From NCBI GenBank assembly GCA_000729835.1, contig JFHB01000231.1, positions 1 through 47,371 of the forward strand: a stretch of DNA of 47,371 nucleotides, given 5' to 3'. The stretch comes from Atkinsonella hypoxylon. Its lineage: Eukaryota; Ascomycota; Sordariomycetes; Hypocreales; Clavicipitaceae. A model generated the notes under the pieces. It ran no database searches. It was not told the DNA's origin and worked only from the letters and a program-made list of their open reading frames with translations. The position numbers and the translations under genes were made by a program. Of this stretch, positions 10,455 through 21,463 are shown piece after piece (position 1 is the stretch's first letter; every line of letters starts with the position of its first letter).

Positions 10455-11279
10455 ATGCTCCTCATAGGCCTGACCGGCTCCATCGCCACCGGCAAATCCA
10501 CCGTCTCCTCCTTCCTCAAATCGCCCCCCTACGAGCTCCCCATCATCGACGCCGACGTCCTAGCCCGCAAGGTCGTCGAGCCCGGCACACCAGGCTACGC
10601 TGCCATCGTCAAACACTTTGCATCCACGACGCCAGACCTGCTGGTCCAGCCGTCAGAGTCGGTGCCCGAGGACGGGCCCGATGGCAAAGGCCGGCCGCTA
10701 AACAGACCGGCCCTCGGGAAGCGTGTGTTCGGCGATAGCCCTGCCCTGCAAAAGGACCGAGCGGTGCTCAACTCGATAGTCCACCCTGCTGTGCGGAAGG
10801 AGATGTTCAAGATGATTATGGGATGCTATCTGCGTGGCCACTGGGCGGTGGTGCTGGATATCCCGCTGTTGTTCGAAAGCAAGCTTGATCGATTTTGCGG
10901 CACGACAATCGTCGTGGCGGTGAGTGATGCTGAGATTCAGATTCAGAGGCTGATGGAGCGCGATGCACACTTGAGCAGGGAGGATGCGGAGAACCGGGTC
11001 AAGAGCCAGACGGATGTGAGGATCAAGGCGCAGAGATGTATGGAGAGGGGGGAGGGAAACGGCGTGGTGTTGTGGAATGACGGGTCTAAGGACGAGTTGG
11101 CAGCACAGTTGGACGAAGCGATGCGGAAAGTGAGGGCGAGGAGTCCGGATTGGTGGTCTTGGCTGCTCTTGGGCTGTCCGCCTTTGGCTGTGGTGGTTTC
11201 TGCGTGGAGAATTTGGCAGAACACGAGGATTAACAGGCGGTGGGAAGAGTCGCAGAAGGATGCGAAGGCTAAGCTGTGA
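10455..11279 (+). CDS. CAB5: Dephospho-CoA kinase
   Basis: Catalyses the last step of coenzyme A synthesis, ATP-dependent phosphorylation of the 3'-OH of dephospho-CoA. The single-exon protein has 274 residues. The P-loop is at the very N-terminus (GLTGSIATGKST, residues 5-16), followed by the CoaE-type IIDADVLARKVVEPG segment, and further on VVLDIPLLFESKLD. I chose the ATG at 10455 because it places the P-loop where CoaE/Cab5 proteins have it; the frame stays open for 27 codons upstream, but that stretch is Lys-rich leader. Near the C-terminus a hydrophobic stretch (WSWLLLGCPPLAVVVSAW) suggests a single membrane anchor. This occurs in eukaryotic Cab5-like proteins and would fit attachment to the mitochondrial surface or ER; that location is inferred. 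It is somewhat longer than bacterial CoaE (about 200 residues). Confidence 0.95.
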   Translation: MLLIGLTGSIATGKSTVSSFLKSPPYELPIIDADVLARKVVEPGTPGYAAIVKHFASTTPDLLVQPSESVPEDGPDGKGRPLNRPALGKRVFGDSPALQKDRAVLNSIVHPAVRKEMFKMIMGCYLRGHWAVVLDIPLLFESKLDRFCGTTIVVAVSDAEIQIQRLMERDAHLSREDAENRVKSQTDVRIKAQRCMERGEGNGVVLWNDGSKDELAAQLDEAMRKVRARSPDWWSWLLLGCPPLAVVVSAWRIWQNTRINRRWEESQKDAKAKL

Positions 11280-11937
11280 GAATAAAAGGATTGATGGAAT
11301 TGCTCATTGATATAGTTTGTGAGGGGTTCAAATGTCGAGTAGCCGGTGTACTTGGCTGGTCGACTGCATACTCGAATAACGTACGCATCGACTGTGTGTG
11401 ACATTAATCCGTACAGGCCCTTGTGTCCATGTACGTTTTTCAATCTCTGCCAACTATCCGTCTGCTGCTATCAGAACAGATGGCAGGACAATTTGTTGGT
11501 GTTGAGAGATTGCATGTTGAGCACCGGGCTCAAATGCCCAATGCCCCACCAAAGAAACCGAAGATGCGATGCGGCGGCATTGGTGTCTGCAACCCGCCTG
11601 CAACCCGCCTGCAACCTGCAACGACCACCAATCACACCATCTGCGTCACCCAACACCCGGCGTTGCCAGCGCCAACGATTCAAATCGCAGACATTGCCGC
11701 TCTGGTCGGGACACAACTCCCCCGTGCAGCCTTTGGTTTTTCCTCGTCAATGCCTCTCATCCTGACTCGCGGCTAAACCCTCTTCTCCTGGACCGACAAG
11801 GGGCCCTCTCGTCCGCTTGAAGGTCCGCGTCACCCCGCTGCTTAGCTGTCGCTGCTCTCCCTTCCCTCCCGCTCTTACGGAGTACAACCGACGACATCGA
11901 CTCTACACGCCAGCGAACGTCGGATTGCGTCGAGGCG
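11280..11937. other. Intergenic region, no gene seen
   Basis: This separates the dephospho-CoA kinase and Ark1-type kinase genes. It has a short repeat of CTGCAACCCGC near 11588-11620 and a TACGGAGTAC motif at 11876. The overlapping open frames here lack family features. It probably contains the terminator of the first gene and the promoter of the second. Confidence 0.5.
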
Positions 11938-14900
11938 ATGGCTTCTTACGGCTATCAGCAGGCACACCACCCTGGGGCCAGGCATGGTCCTCACGGAGGA
12001 TACGCGCCACAGGCAATGCCTTCTCATGGCCCCCCGCCCGGTACCTTCTCTCCTGGAACCAAGATTCAGGTGGGCAGCCATCGAGTCGTGATACAAAAGT
12101 ATCTTTCAGAAGGCGGCTTCGCTCATGTATACCTGGTCAAACTACCGTCGCCCGTCGACGGCAAGGACCTGGCCGTCCTCAAGCGCGTTGCTGTCCCAGA
12201 CAAAGAGTCGCTGCGGGGCATGCGTACCGAAGTCGAGACTATGAAACGCCTCAAGGGTCACCGTCCGATCGTCACATACATCGATTCCCATGCCTCGGAG
12301 TTGAAGGGTGGCGGATACGAGGTTTTCCTCCTCATGGAGTTCTGTGACGGAGGCGGCTTGATTGATTTCATGAACACGCGCTTGCAACATCGCCTGACGG
12401 AGCCGGAAATCTTGCACATCTTTGCTGATGTCGCAGAGGGTGTTGCGTGCATGCACTACTTGAAGCCGCCGTTGCTGCACCGAGATCTGAAGGTTGAAAA
12501 CGTTCTCATTGTCAATCGAGGATCATCCAAGCGATTCAAGGTTTGCGACTTTGGATCCGCAGCACCTCCTCGCCCTGCGCCAGCCACAGTTGTCGAATGC
12601 CGAACTATGGACGAGGACGTCCAGAAACATACAACACTGCAGTATCGGGCACCAGAAATGGTCGATATATACCGAAAGCAACCACTGAACGAGAAGTCAG
12701 ACATATGGGCGCTGGGGGTCTTCCTTTACAAGCTCTGCTATTACACTACACCTTTTGAGGACCAAGGCCAATTGGCTATTCTGAATGCTAGTTTCAAATT
12801 TCCTGCTCATCCTATATTCTCTGACAGGCTAAAAAAACTCATAGGTATGCAATCTGTGCTTGGCATGCGAATGTTGACTTGAAGAATGACTCATAGACCG
12901 TCTAGGGTCCATGTTGCGTGAGAACATGGAGTCGCGACCGAATATCTACCAGGTGCTGAAAGAAGCGTGCGCCATGCAGGGCCGAACAGTTCCGATTCAA
13001 GACGTAAGATATACCTTGGTGTGGTGCCTTCGACAAGGATCTCAGCTAACGTCGCCGTGCATAGATATACTCTGGCCCGGCCCAGAGGGAATCCCACAAT
13101 GCGAGAGCGCCATCTCCTACAAAGGCGGCTCAATCAAAACCAGGTGTTGTCGTGGGCGCGGTATACTCACCTCCTGCAGATGACAAGCCCAATCTTCCGG
13201 ATATAGTACCCATGCGACGTGGCCGTCCCCTAGCGTCTTCAGGACCTCAAGAACAGAACCCGTCGGCGCGCAAGGTAACGGAAGGCGACCCATTTGCTGC
13301 TCTCGACACGAAGAATGCACCGAAAATTGCTGAAGCGGACGAGTTATCGTCTCGTTTTCCGACTTTGGATCAATTTGCCTTGCTCCATGACAAAGGAGTC
13401 AAATTTGACTTTGACTCGTCAGCAACTTCGCCCAAGGCTCCGCCAACGTCAGCAAGCCACCTCATTGCCGAGCGTCTAGCCGATGAAGCCGTTGCTTCTT
13501 CACATACAAGCCAGAGGAATCCAACTATATCGTCCAGGCCGCATTCCGTCACTCCTACTCTACAGGGTGTCCAACATCTCCCTTCACCTCCAGTCGAACG
13601 GCCACCATCAAAATCTCCCTCGGCACCGGCCCAAGCCGAGCATATTCAAATTAATCCAACATCCTCCATAATCCGAAGCAATCCGGAATCGAAGCTGACT
13701 CCAATACAGACTGCATCCAACTATGTTTCGACAGGCACCATGACATCTGACTTTTCCTCCCGGGCATCAACTCCACAGGGCGATGCTCGGCACGGCCCCG
13801 CTGTGCAAGAACGTGTTTCCTCTAGAGCAAGTCCAGACGTCTTGCCTCTACATGCCCGCCCTCCACATCTTCGCCGACCGTCACTCTCATCGAGGCCGTC
13901 GTTAGAAGACAACCGGCGACAGGCACAAGTAGCCGATCCCACACGGCTTTCAAGCCCATACTATCTCCGACCCCGGCCAGCGAGCACAAGTTTTGAATCA
14001 AGCACGCTGGAGTTTTTGCGCGAGAATGAATTGGAGAAGCCACAGAAGCCCGTGACGCAGACTGTGCTGCAGAGCTCAAAATCGTCCGAGACGGCAAACC
14101 TCTCGCCTCGAACTGCCAGCGTACCTCAGCCACAGCCCGTCAAGGGCAATTTGCTCATAGACGTTGGTAATACCATATCTGTACCACGCGACAAGCTAAT
14201 CGATGTCAATCAAAGAATGCAGTCTGCCGAGGGCTCAGCCTCGCGAAAACCAACATATAAGGGGGGCGACGCTATCAACCACTTCGAAAATAACTCGGTT
14301 CAAATAGGGGCCAGTTCCGGGCCGCCGTCGTCGCCTAAGAAAGGACTAGCGGAAGCCATCCCTAATGCCCCATCGACTGTTCGAGATGTTTATAGCGATC
14401 AGAGTGCCAATGCCCTCATTGATATGAATGATGATGATATGAGTCCAGAGATGCGGCGAGAATTGGAAAGACAAAAGTTAGAAGAGGAGGAGAAGCGAGT
14501 GGCTGCCGCTCAGGCAGAGTATAAAAGTCGGGTTGTCTCATCAGGCAAGCCACTTCCCGGACCCAAGAACGTGGGCGGCGCCTCTCGAGCAAGTACAATT
14601 CAGAGTCGCGTACAAAGCTTACTGAACGAGGAGCAAAAGCCGGCAAGTGTACAACGAACTGCGCAGGGATACGGCAGATACACAGACGACCCAAGCCTAC
14701 CTCCGTCACCAACTCCTGCGTCAGACATACCGCGCAAACCAGTCGGCGCTAAGCCAAGCCTACCGACCAACAGTCCAAGGCCAACGGACGTAACGAGCAC
14801 AAACGCAGCGCCCTCCCGTGCAGCGCGGCCGCCTCCCGAGAAAGCTCCTGGTTCGAAACCCCCTGCTCCGAAGAAGAAGCCGACACATTTAAACAACTTT

Positions 14901-15113
14901 CCTACCAGATCTCGTCCACGCTCCCCTGTCAAGCAGGTTCAAAAGGCGCAGTCTGAGCATCTCATTGCGGTCGATCTCCCCGGTCAACCTGTGCTTGAAA
15001 TGTCGGCGCAGGACAAGGCGGACTACATCAAAGACTTTACGAAGCGATTTCCGAGTTTAAGCTCTATAGAGATGGAATCTCAGAGGGGCCGCGTAGGTGA
15101 ATCGCGGCAGTGA
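11938..15113 (+). CDS. Ark1/Prk1-family serine/threonine kinase (three exons)
   Basis: Predicted actin-patch and endocytosis regulatory kinase of the Ark1/Prk1/NAK family, which phosphorylates Pan1-, Sla1- and epsin-type coat proteins. Exons are 11938-12844, 12906-13003 and 13065-15113 (1017 residues). Both introns are 61 bp; their donors are GTATGC and GTAAGA, and the second has a CTAAC branch site. The kinase domain covers about residues 48-335. It has the family's Gly-loop variant LSEGGFAHVYLV, Lys82 (LAVLKRV), HRDLKVEN at 181-188, DFG at 204-206 and APE at 238-240. The join at intron 1 restores the C-lobe ending LIGSMLREN...SRPNIYQVLKE. The remaining 680 residues are low-complexity, rich in Ser/Pro/Lys. 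They include repeated proline motifs (PPAPKKKP) suited to SH3 or actin-binding partners, a short charged coiled stretch (RRELERQKLEEEEKR), and a conserved-looking end, KADYIKDFTKRFPSLSSIE. All catalytic residues appear intact. Confidence 0.93.
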
Positions 15114-15437
15114 TAATGTGCATCTACTACTGCAATTTGGATTGCGATTTCTGTTATCGTGGCATTAGCATGTAAATGGTTGAACATAGATCTGCGTTGG
15201 CAGCGATTTTGAAACTTGTCATAATAACGATACCAATTGACCGTTGCATAGCTTATGAGTTCAGGGAAAAAGAGCCCGTAACACTAAGTGGATGTTAGGA
15301 AGGCGGGTCACCAACGGACTTGGGAGCCTTATCTTATCAGAGCTTCCATATTTTTTTTTTTTTTTCCCAGCTACAAACATCCTGTCCACTTAGAATTGTT
15401 TCTGCGCATTTCTCCATGCCGCTGACGTCGCAAAAAC
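15114..15437. other. Intergenic region, no gene seen
   Basis: This 324-bp gap separates the kinase from Mak11. A T run at about 15352-15365 followed by CCCAG lies 70 bp before the Mak11 start, probably in its promoter or 5' UTR. Confidence 0.6.
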
Positions 15438-16961
15438 ATGGCAAAAAGAAAGAGACAAGCCGTTAATGGCAGCGAAGCGATACCCGAGCCCACGACGGCC
15501 AGGAAATCAAAAGCCATGTCCGGAGCTGGAGCAAAGCTAAAGTCAAAGTCCAAGTCAGCGGCCGAGCCAGCATCGCCCATGCTGTCTTTGCAACCCGAAA
15601 CTCTCCAAATTGTCCTCGGCTCCTACGACCATGTTTTCCATGGGATGACCGCCCGAATAGAAGGCGACAAGATTGAGTTCGCAGACACATTCCTCTTCGG
15701 CGCACATAGCTCCGCAATCAGATGCGTCGCCGTATCACCTCCCTCGGCGCCGGTGCCAGGCCAAACACAGAAAGTACTCGTCGCGTCAGGTAGCACAGAC
15801 GAACGGATCAACGTCTACCATCTTTCAGCACATCCGCCTAGTCGCAAGAACCAGGATTTACTAGCCAAAGTTGCGTCGCGGCCGATTTTGGAAAACTCGA
15901 AGAACAGGGAGTTGGGGACGTTATTACACCATGCTTCGACTGTGACGGCCCTGCGGTTCCCGACGCGTTCCAAGCTGCTTACTGCGGGAGAGGACTCTAC
16001 TATCGCTGTGGCCCGCACGCGGGATTGGTCCGTGTTAAGCACTATCAAGGCGCCTATTCCGAAGGCCCAGGGCCGACCGAGCGGTGATACAGCTCCGTTT
16101 GGAGGAACGCCGTCTGGGGTGAACGACTTCGCGATCCACCCTAGTATGAAACTGATGATTAGCGTGAGCAAGGGCGAGAGGTGCATGCGGCTTTGGAACC
16201 TGGTGACGGGGAAGAAGGCGGGTGTGCTGACTTTCAGCAAGGAGACGCTGCAGGCGGTAGGGGAGGGCAGACACTCTACGGGCGAGGGCCGAAAAGTCAT
16301 ATGGGGGAGCGCTGACGGTGCCGACGAGTTTGCAGTGGGCTTCGATCGTGATATTGCCGTTTTTGGCATGGACAGCGTGCCGAAATGCCGCGTTATGCAA
16401 GGGCCGCGGACCAAGATACATCAGTTCACATACATTACTGTTGACGAGGAAGCCGGACTATCACTACTAGCTGTTGCTACAGAAGATGGCCGTGTCCTGT
16501 TTTTCTCCACTCGAGCGGAGGATGTATCATCCCCGGAAGATGACGACGAAAACAAGACGGCCGCGCTGCCCGTTGCGAAATTAGTGGGCTTCGTGGGCGG
16601 AAAATCTGAGGACATATCAGGGAGAATAAAGGATATCCTGGTTCTGTCAAGTACGGAGAATAAGGGGGTGCTGTACCTTGTTGGAGCGAGCAGCGAGGGC
16701 ACAGTGCGGATCTGGACCCTGTGGACGAAGGATTTGGCTGGTGCTTTCGCAAGGGATAGTGCGGGGGAGAAACCCATTGGGAGATTATTGGGCTCGTGTG
16801 AGACGCAGAATAGGATTACTTGTATGGCGGGGTATGTGATGATTCCGAGACCGGATGGTGTGGAGGATAGCGAAGAGGAATTTGACGAGGATGAGGATGA
16901 GGAGGATGAGGATGAGGAGGATGAGGATGAGGATGAGGATGATAGTGGAGACGATGAGTAG
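15438..16961 (+). CDS. MAK11: Mak11-like WD40 protein (60S ribosome biogenesis)
   Basis: Predicted nucleolar WD-repeat factor for 60S subunit assembly, related to yeast Mak11, fission-yeast Skb15 and human PAK1IP1. It is a single exon of 507 residues. It begins with a basic nuclear/nucleolar-type tail (MAKRKRQAV, then KSKSKS near residue 37). A WD40 propeller follows: IVLGSYDHVFHG..., GAHSSAIRCVAVSP, VASGSTDERINVYHL, HHASTVTALRFP with LLTAGEDSTIAV, and GVNDFAIHPSMKLMISVSKGERCMRLWNLVTGKKAG. Later blades are weaker, but EGTVRIWTLW is clear near residue 421. It ends in an acidic tail of about 35 Asp/Glu residues encoded by GATGAG repeats (about 16864-16958). Length and order fit the family. The acidic tail is a repeat-driven, length-variable element. 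Confidence 0.9.
   Translation: MAKRKRQAVNGSEAIPEPTTARKSKAMSGAGAKLKSKSKSAAEPASPMLSLQPETLQIVLGSYDHVFHGMTARIEGDKIEFADTFLFGAHSSAIRCVAVSPPSAPVPGQTQKVLVASGSTDERINVYHLSAHPPSRKNQDLLAKVASRPILENSKNRELGTLLHHASTVTALRFPTRSKLLTAGEDSTIAVARTRDWSVLSTIKAPIPKAQGRPSGDTAPFGGTPSGVNDFAIHPSMKLMISVSKGERCMRLWNLVTGKKAGVLTFSKETLQAVGEGRHSTGEGRKVIWGSADGADEFAVGFDRDIAVFGMDSVPKCRVMQGPRTKIHQFTYITVDEEAGLSLLAVATEDGRVLFFSTRAEDVSSPEDDDENKTAALPVAKLVGFVGGKSEDISGRIKDILVLSSTENKGVLYLVGASSEGTVRIWTLWTKDLAGAFARDSAGEKPIGRLLGSCETQNRITCMAGYVMIPRPDGVEDSEEEFDEDEDEEDEDEEDEDEDEDDSGDDE
16864..16958. repeat. GAGGAT/GATGAG repeat encoding the Mak11 acidic tail
   Basis: Imperfect GATGAG/GAGGAT repeats inside the 3' end of the Mak11 coding region. 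The opposite strand reads as long Ser or Ile/Leu runs, which creates spurious open frames there. Confidence 0.85.
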
Positions 16962-18048
16962 GACTTGTCGTACGTGAATACCTGTGCTATACCAACCACC
17001 AAGGTGGACGGAGTAACAAACAGTGTAGCAGTGAAGTTCTGGTTGTAATGCTCTTCGGTACGAACAATTGGGTTGACCTGGGGTAGTAGACAGCTTGTGA
17101 ATCACGCATGATTGATGCACAATCCACCAGTTTGTCGTCCTTCCCCCAACTACCCATTCAGCATCAAGTCAAAACGTCAAGGCACTACGAATAAAGCTCG
17201 AATGCAAAACAGCCATTGAACAGGTGCCGAACCACCCTTACGCCAATCAATATCTAGCTATGTCGGAAGAACGAAACCCTTTTTTCCGCCTAGGCAAGGT
17301 GGTCGACAGATTTAATGAACCCGCTGTCCCACCCCGTTGTCTGTGCTGAGGTCGGAATTAAAAAACTGTCATGCCGTAATTAATTAGCCCCCCCTCCCCC
17401 CCCCCCCCTTCAGGCTAGTAAGCCGCAGCCAACGCACATTTGGGATCTTACTGTGCGCTGGCCACGGCCCCCACCCCTTCCCATGTTTCCCGCCCCCTCA
17501 TTGGCGTGCCAGCCGGATGAGCTCTCGTCACCCCGCGCAACGGCAGGATCAGTTGGGCTACGGATGCTTCGTCAATGGGGGTGAACGGTCTTTGGTGCTG
17601 GTAGCCACGGCTGTTTGAACAACGGCTGAATCGGTATACTTCTCCCGCATGCTTTTACAACCCTTCAGAAAAATCTCTTCAATATGTTTCGTTCTTCGCG
17701 CATCGGATAAGCAGCGTAGACCTTTTACAATTTCTGTTTTCTGTCTTAAATGCCTTTCGTTCGGAGCGAGGCCCATCTAGACAAGCGGTGTCGATTTGCC
17801 ATCGTTCCCGCATACCAGTCAGTTTTCGAAGCTTCCCTCCCCCCCCTTTTTTTTTCTTTTTTTTTTGCGAAAAAAAAAATCCGGTCTTCCTTCTCACGGG
17901 GTTCCGCATTCCAGTTCTTGACCGGCGAACCGGTAACCGACTTGCCGCTTCGGCGCGCCACACGATTTCAGACGGATCTGAGAACACTCAGGAAATCAGG
18001 TTCGGCCGAGAAACCTCGTGTGCAGCTCTCTTTGCTGCTGCCGCTGCC
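16962..18048. other. Intergenic region and long leader of the b561-type gene
   Basis: No gene is supported. A C-rich homopolymer run lies at about 17388-17408. A perfect T10-GCG-A10 inverted repeat lies at 17857-17879. The last 400 bp are CT-rich and may be a long 5' UTR of the next gene; an open frame runs through it in phase with the start at 18049, but it is made of homopolymers and lacks conserved features. Confidence 0.5.
17857..17879. repeat. Perfect T10-GCG-A10 hairpin
   Basis: Ten T, then GCG, then ten A: a perfect inverted repeat with a 3-base loop, preceded by a C run and a T9C tract. It lies 170 bp before the start codon of the b561-type gene. In RNA it would give a U-A stem of limited stability. 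It may be part of the leader or a terminator/arrest element for an upstream transcript; nothing in the sequence decides between these. Confidence 0.8.
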
Positions 18049-20605
18049 ATGGCGCCGACAGAACAGTTTTCTGCGCCTGGCTCGGCGAGTTATGGATCTG
18101 CTACTATGACTGTTGGAGATGGGACCTGGGAATTCACCAAGAATACTTTCCTTCTTCCTAACCTCCAGCCTCTCAATTTTGAAACCTTGAGATACAATGG
18201 TGAGACTGACGACGAAGGCTTTGCAGATATGGGGCACATCTGACTAATTGCATCTTTTTTTTTTGCTAGGCATGGGCAATCGGTTCTCTACGCTGCCTCA
18301 ATACCATACCATCGTCTTGGCCCACGGCATCATGGCAGCTCTCATCTTCCTGCTTTTCGTCCCCATATCAGTCATGTTAGCACGATTCTATTCGCGAGAG
18401 CCAGGATACGCAATCGTGTATCATGCACAGCTTCAGGTCTTTTCAGGCCTGATGCTTCTGGTCGTCTTCATCTTGGGCTTCTTCGCTGTTGGGCCAGAAC
18501 GTAACCTGACCAACCCACACCACGGCATTGGTCTCGCCATTTTTATCCTTTTCATTCTCCAGCTTATTGGCGGACGTCTGGTGCGCCATATCACGAAATT
18601 GCGATCCCTTCGTATCATGATACACCAGTGGTTTGGAAGAGCTATCGCCCTTCTTGGAATCGCTCAAGTCCCTCTAGGACTTGCTTTATATGGTTCGCCA
18701 AAGTTCTTGTTCATTCTTTATGCGTTGTGGATGTTCTTTCTGGTGCTTCTGTACTTCACTTTGAGCTACCGATCCGAGGGACGTCGTGAGATGTACATGG
18801 GATCTCGATCGGAAGCGGGCCAGACTCGTGTCACCGAATCCGAATACTTCTCGCAAGGCCCCAGGCATGAACGCAGCCACTTAATGAAATGGCTTGGCCC
18901 TCTTGCTGCAGGTGCTGGAATCTGGGCATTACTCCGAGGTGGTGACAAGGACAAACATCGCGATCACAGTCCAACTCGCTCTCGCTCCTTTATCAGCAGC
19001 CGCGGCCCCGAGGTGTTACCCTCTCGACGCGGCTCGGAAAGCTATATCAGTGAGAAATACTCCGAACCACCTAAGAAGAAGAGTGGCGGTGGTCTTATGA
19101 AGATATTTGGAACAGCTGCCGCTGCTGTAGGTGCTGGCAAACTAGTTTCCGGATTGATGAATCGTCGGGATAATACGCGCAACGACGAATACTCTGCAGT
19201 ATCTACCGAAACACCGCGGAGACATACATCTAGGCGCGGTGATGCTACCACTTTGAGTGAGTTCAGTAGCGACTATACGGAGTCTTCTCGCAGACCCGAT
19301 GAGACACAGACTTCCTTGTTGCCGCCTTCAGCTTATCCTGTTAGAAGGGAAGCTGACCGGACAATACGACCAGTGACTCCACAACCTCTCCGCTCCCGTG
19401 GACGTGATTTCAACGAGTCTGATTATTCTTCGTATGTGAGCCCTTCTCGACGCTCACGGCAGGATCGTGGTGGCGGTGGTTTGGCCAAGGGCGTCATGGC
19501 CGGGCTGGGTATGGGCTGGGTCATCAAGAAGCTTGCCGACAGACGCGGTAGGAAAGACGAGAGATTGCGTGAGGAAGAAGATCTGAGATCTGGAGTCTCA
19601 GGATCTCGGTACACTGGCGACGGCTATCTATCACCGTCCAAACGGCGTTCGCGCAGACCACCAACCGTCCGACGCGCGACTGGGCATCCAGGGAATACGG
19701 ACATATCGGAGATGTCAAGTGTGACGGAGTCATCAATTGACACTCGACAGATCGGAAGCTCGCACACTGCGGGACCTTCCACGACACATACAGGAACTGC
19801 CCCCCCTGTGGTGCCTGTACCAGGATCTGGCCATCATTTCCGGTCGCGATCAAGATCCATAGTGAGGAGCGAGCCTGTCTCAATGCCTCCCATGCCAGGC
19901 GATCCCCATGGAATCTTACACTCTGGAGCAGAGTCCCACGTATCATCTGCAGACAGCCGCCCTCAGCGACGCGACTCTTCTCGTAGAAGGCGTGCTGGAG
20001 AGAGGGCGGCCGTCGCTGCAGCTGAACGCGCTAGTCAGGTCGCCGTATCCGAAAGAGACCAGTATGGCTCACCCACAAGCCAGCCCGTCAGTGTTAGGGT
20101 GAAGATGCATGACGATAAAGATAGGAACGTCACTTTGCGTCGGTTGACCGAGGACGAGGCCAGGGCTGCCCGGGTACCGAAAAGCCGAGGCGAGTCAGAA
20201 AGCAGTCTATCAGGACTAGAATCTCCGAGCTACGGCCGCCGATATAGACGCGACTCGAGTCAGAGGAGAGCTGAGAGATCTGCGGAAAGCCGACTCGAAG
20301 AGGAAGACAGGCTCGCACCATTATCTCCTCCCAACCCTGCATTTGCGAAGGGGGCAAGGAAGAATAAGGATTCAGCATATTACTCTGGGCAACCGGGGCC
20401 GTCAGGAACATCTCCAGCGGGGCAACAAACGGTATCTAGCTTGGGGTCGGAAAGCCATGGCACATGGAGCGCAATGAGCGCGTCACCGAGTGGACCGCCC
20501 AAGGGACCCGAGTCCATCGCTGCAGAGGACAGAAGGCGACGGCGGCGGCTCGAACGACGAGGCGCTGGTAGCGCGAGACCATCTGAGTCGGACATGTTCG
20601 ATTGA
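18049..20605 (+). CDS. Cytochrome b561-type membrane protein with long disordered tail (two exons)
   Basis: Predicted multi-pass haem membrane protein of the b561/ferric-reductase type. Exons are 18049-18199 and 18270-20605 (828 residues). The 70-bp intron has a GTGAGA donor, a CTAAT branch site and a T-rich tract before GCTAG. The join gives ...LRYNGMGNRFS. Residues 60-215 form about five hydrophobic helices. Histidines suited to bis-His haem binding lie at H69 (LAHG), H102 (YHA), H134/H135 (NPHHG) and H168 (IHQW). There is no N-terminal signal peptide or DOMON domain. The last 600 residues are Arg/Ser-rich and probably disordered, with two short hydrophobic Gly-rich segments (GGLMKIFGTAAAAVGAGKLV near residue 320 and GGLAKGVMAGLGMGWVIKKL near 450). 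I infer a cytosolic scaffold or regulatory tail. The substrate is unknown; trans-membrane electron transfer is the family role. Confidence 0.8.
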
Positions 20606-21463
20606 TGCATTGCTTAACAATCTCCTCCGAGCTTTTGATCGACTTAGTCGTGCGTACTGAGCACCTTTTATTGCGCGGGGTGGTTGAGTGGGAGGCATTT
20701 GTGTACAATGTGGACAATGACATGGATATTTTTGGCGTTATGGGAGGCATCATGCGGACTGGAGTTGTTTTGTGTCCAGTTATGAAAAAGGGGTTTCACT
20801 AGACGGGCGACACCAAGACACGGGCGTTGTCAAGGATGGTAGAAGTTGATTGAGAATTTGCGATTGTGTATCGAGCTGGTGAATCGAGACACACGACATG
20901 TATTTATGAACGTGGATTGGTTATTTCAGACATACCCATGATGAACATATGTGGTAGATTTTTAAATGTAGAAATTTAAGAAAACAATTGGAAAACCTGA
21001 TTGACAAACAGGAGCAGGACTTTGCTCTGCGTGCTTGATGTGAATGGACGACTGCCCATACGACTGCCCATACGACTGCCCATAGAGCAACGTAGAGAAG
21101 ATGGCGCGAGTGTTTGAATGGACTGATGCTAATGCTGCTAATGCTGCTGCTGCTGCTGCTGCTGCCCCACTCTATCACGATATGTCACGTCACGATATGT
21201 CACGATATGGATCGAAGCGACGTCTGACGTGATTGATCAATCTAAGCGCCAATTCCCAGCCATCGCCCGTCAAGTGTAAGCGCGGTGCTGAGCTCCACCC
21301 GCGTCGCCTGCATGCTCCACTTACGCAACTCTTTTGCTCCTCGACCCTCCGCAGCTTCCTGGACGCTCTACCCTCATCTTGGCGAACGCGAACCATCCGT
21401 CTCCCAGAGCTCCAGGACAGTCAATGGCTCTGGGACTGACGTGCGAAATTGTCCTGAAGCAAG
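20606..21463. other. Intergenic region with minisatellites
   Basis: No gene is supported. It holds three perfect copies of CGACTGCCCATA at 21049-21084, a GCT trinucleotide run at about 21133-21164, and two copies of a GATATGTCACG repeat near 21178-21206. The segment from about 21240 on probably forms the promoter and leader of Gpi13. Confidence 0.6.
21049..21084. repeat. 12-bp tandem repeat, three perfect copies
   Basis: Three identical head-to-tail copies of CGACTGCCCATA, in the gap between the b561-type and Gpi13 genes. Confidence 0.9.

Noticed and set aside
16421..17120. Minus-strand frames with long Ser or Ile/Leu runs
   Set aside because: They are the reverse reading of the GATGAG repeats that encode the acidic tail of Mak11.
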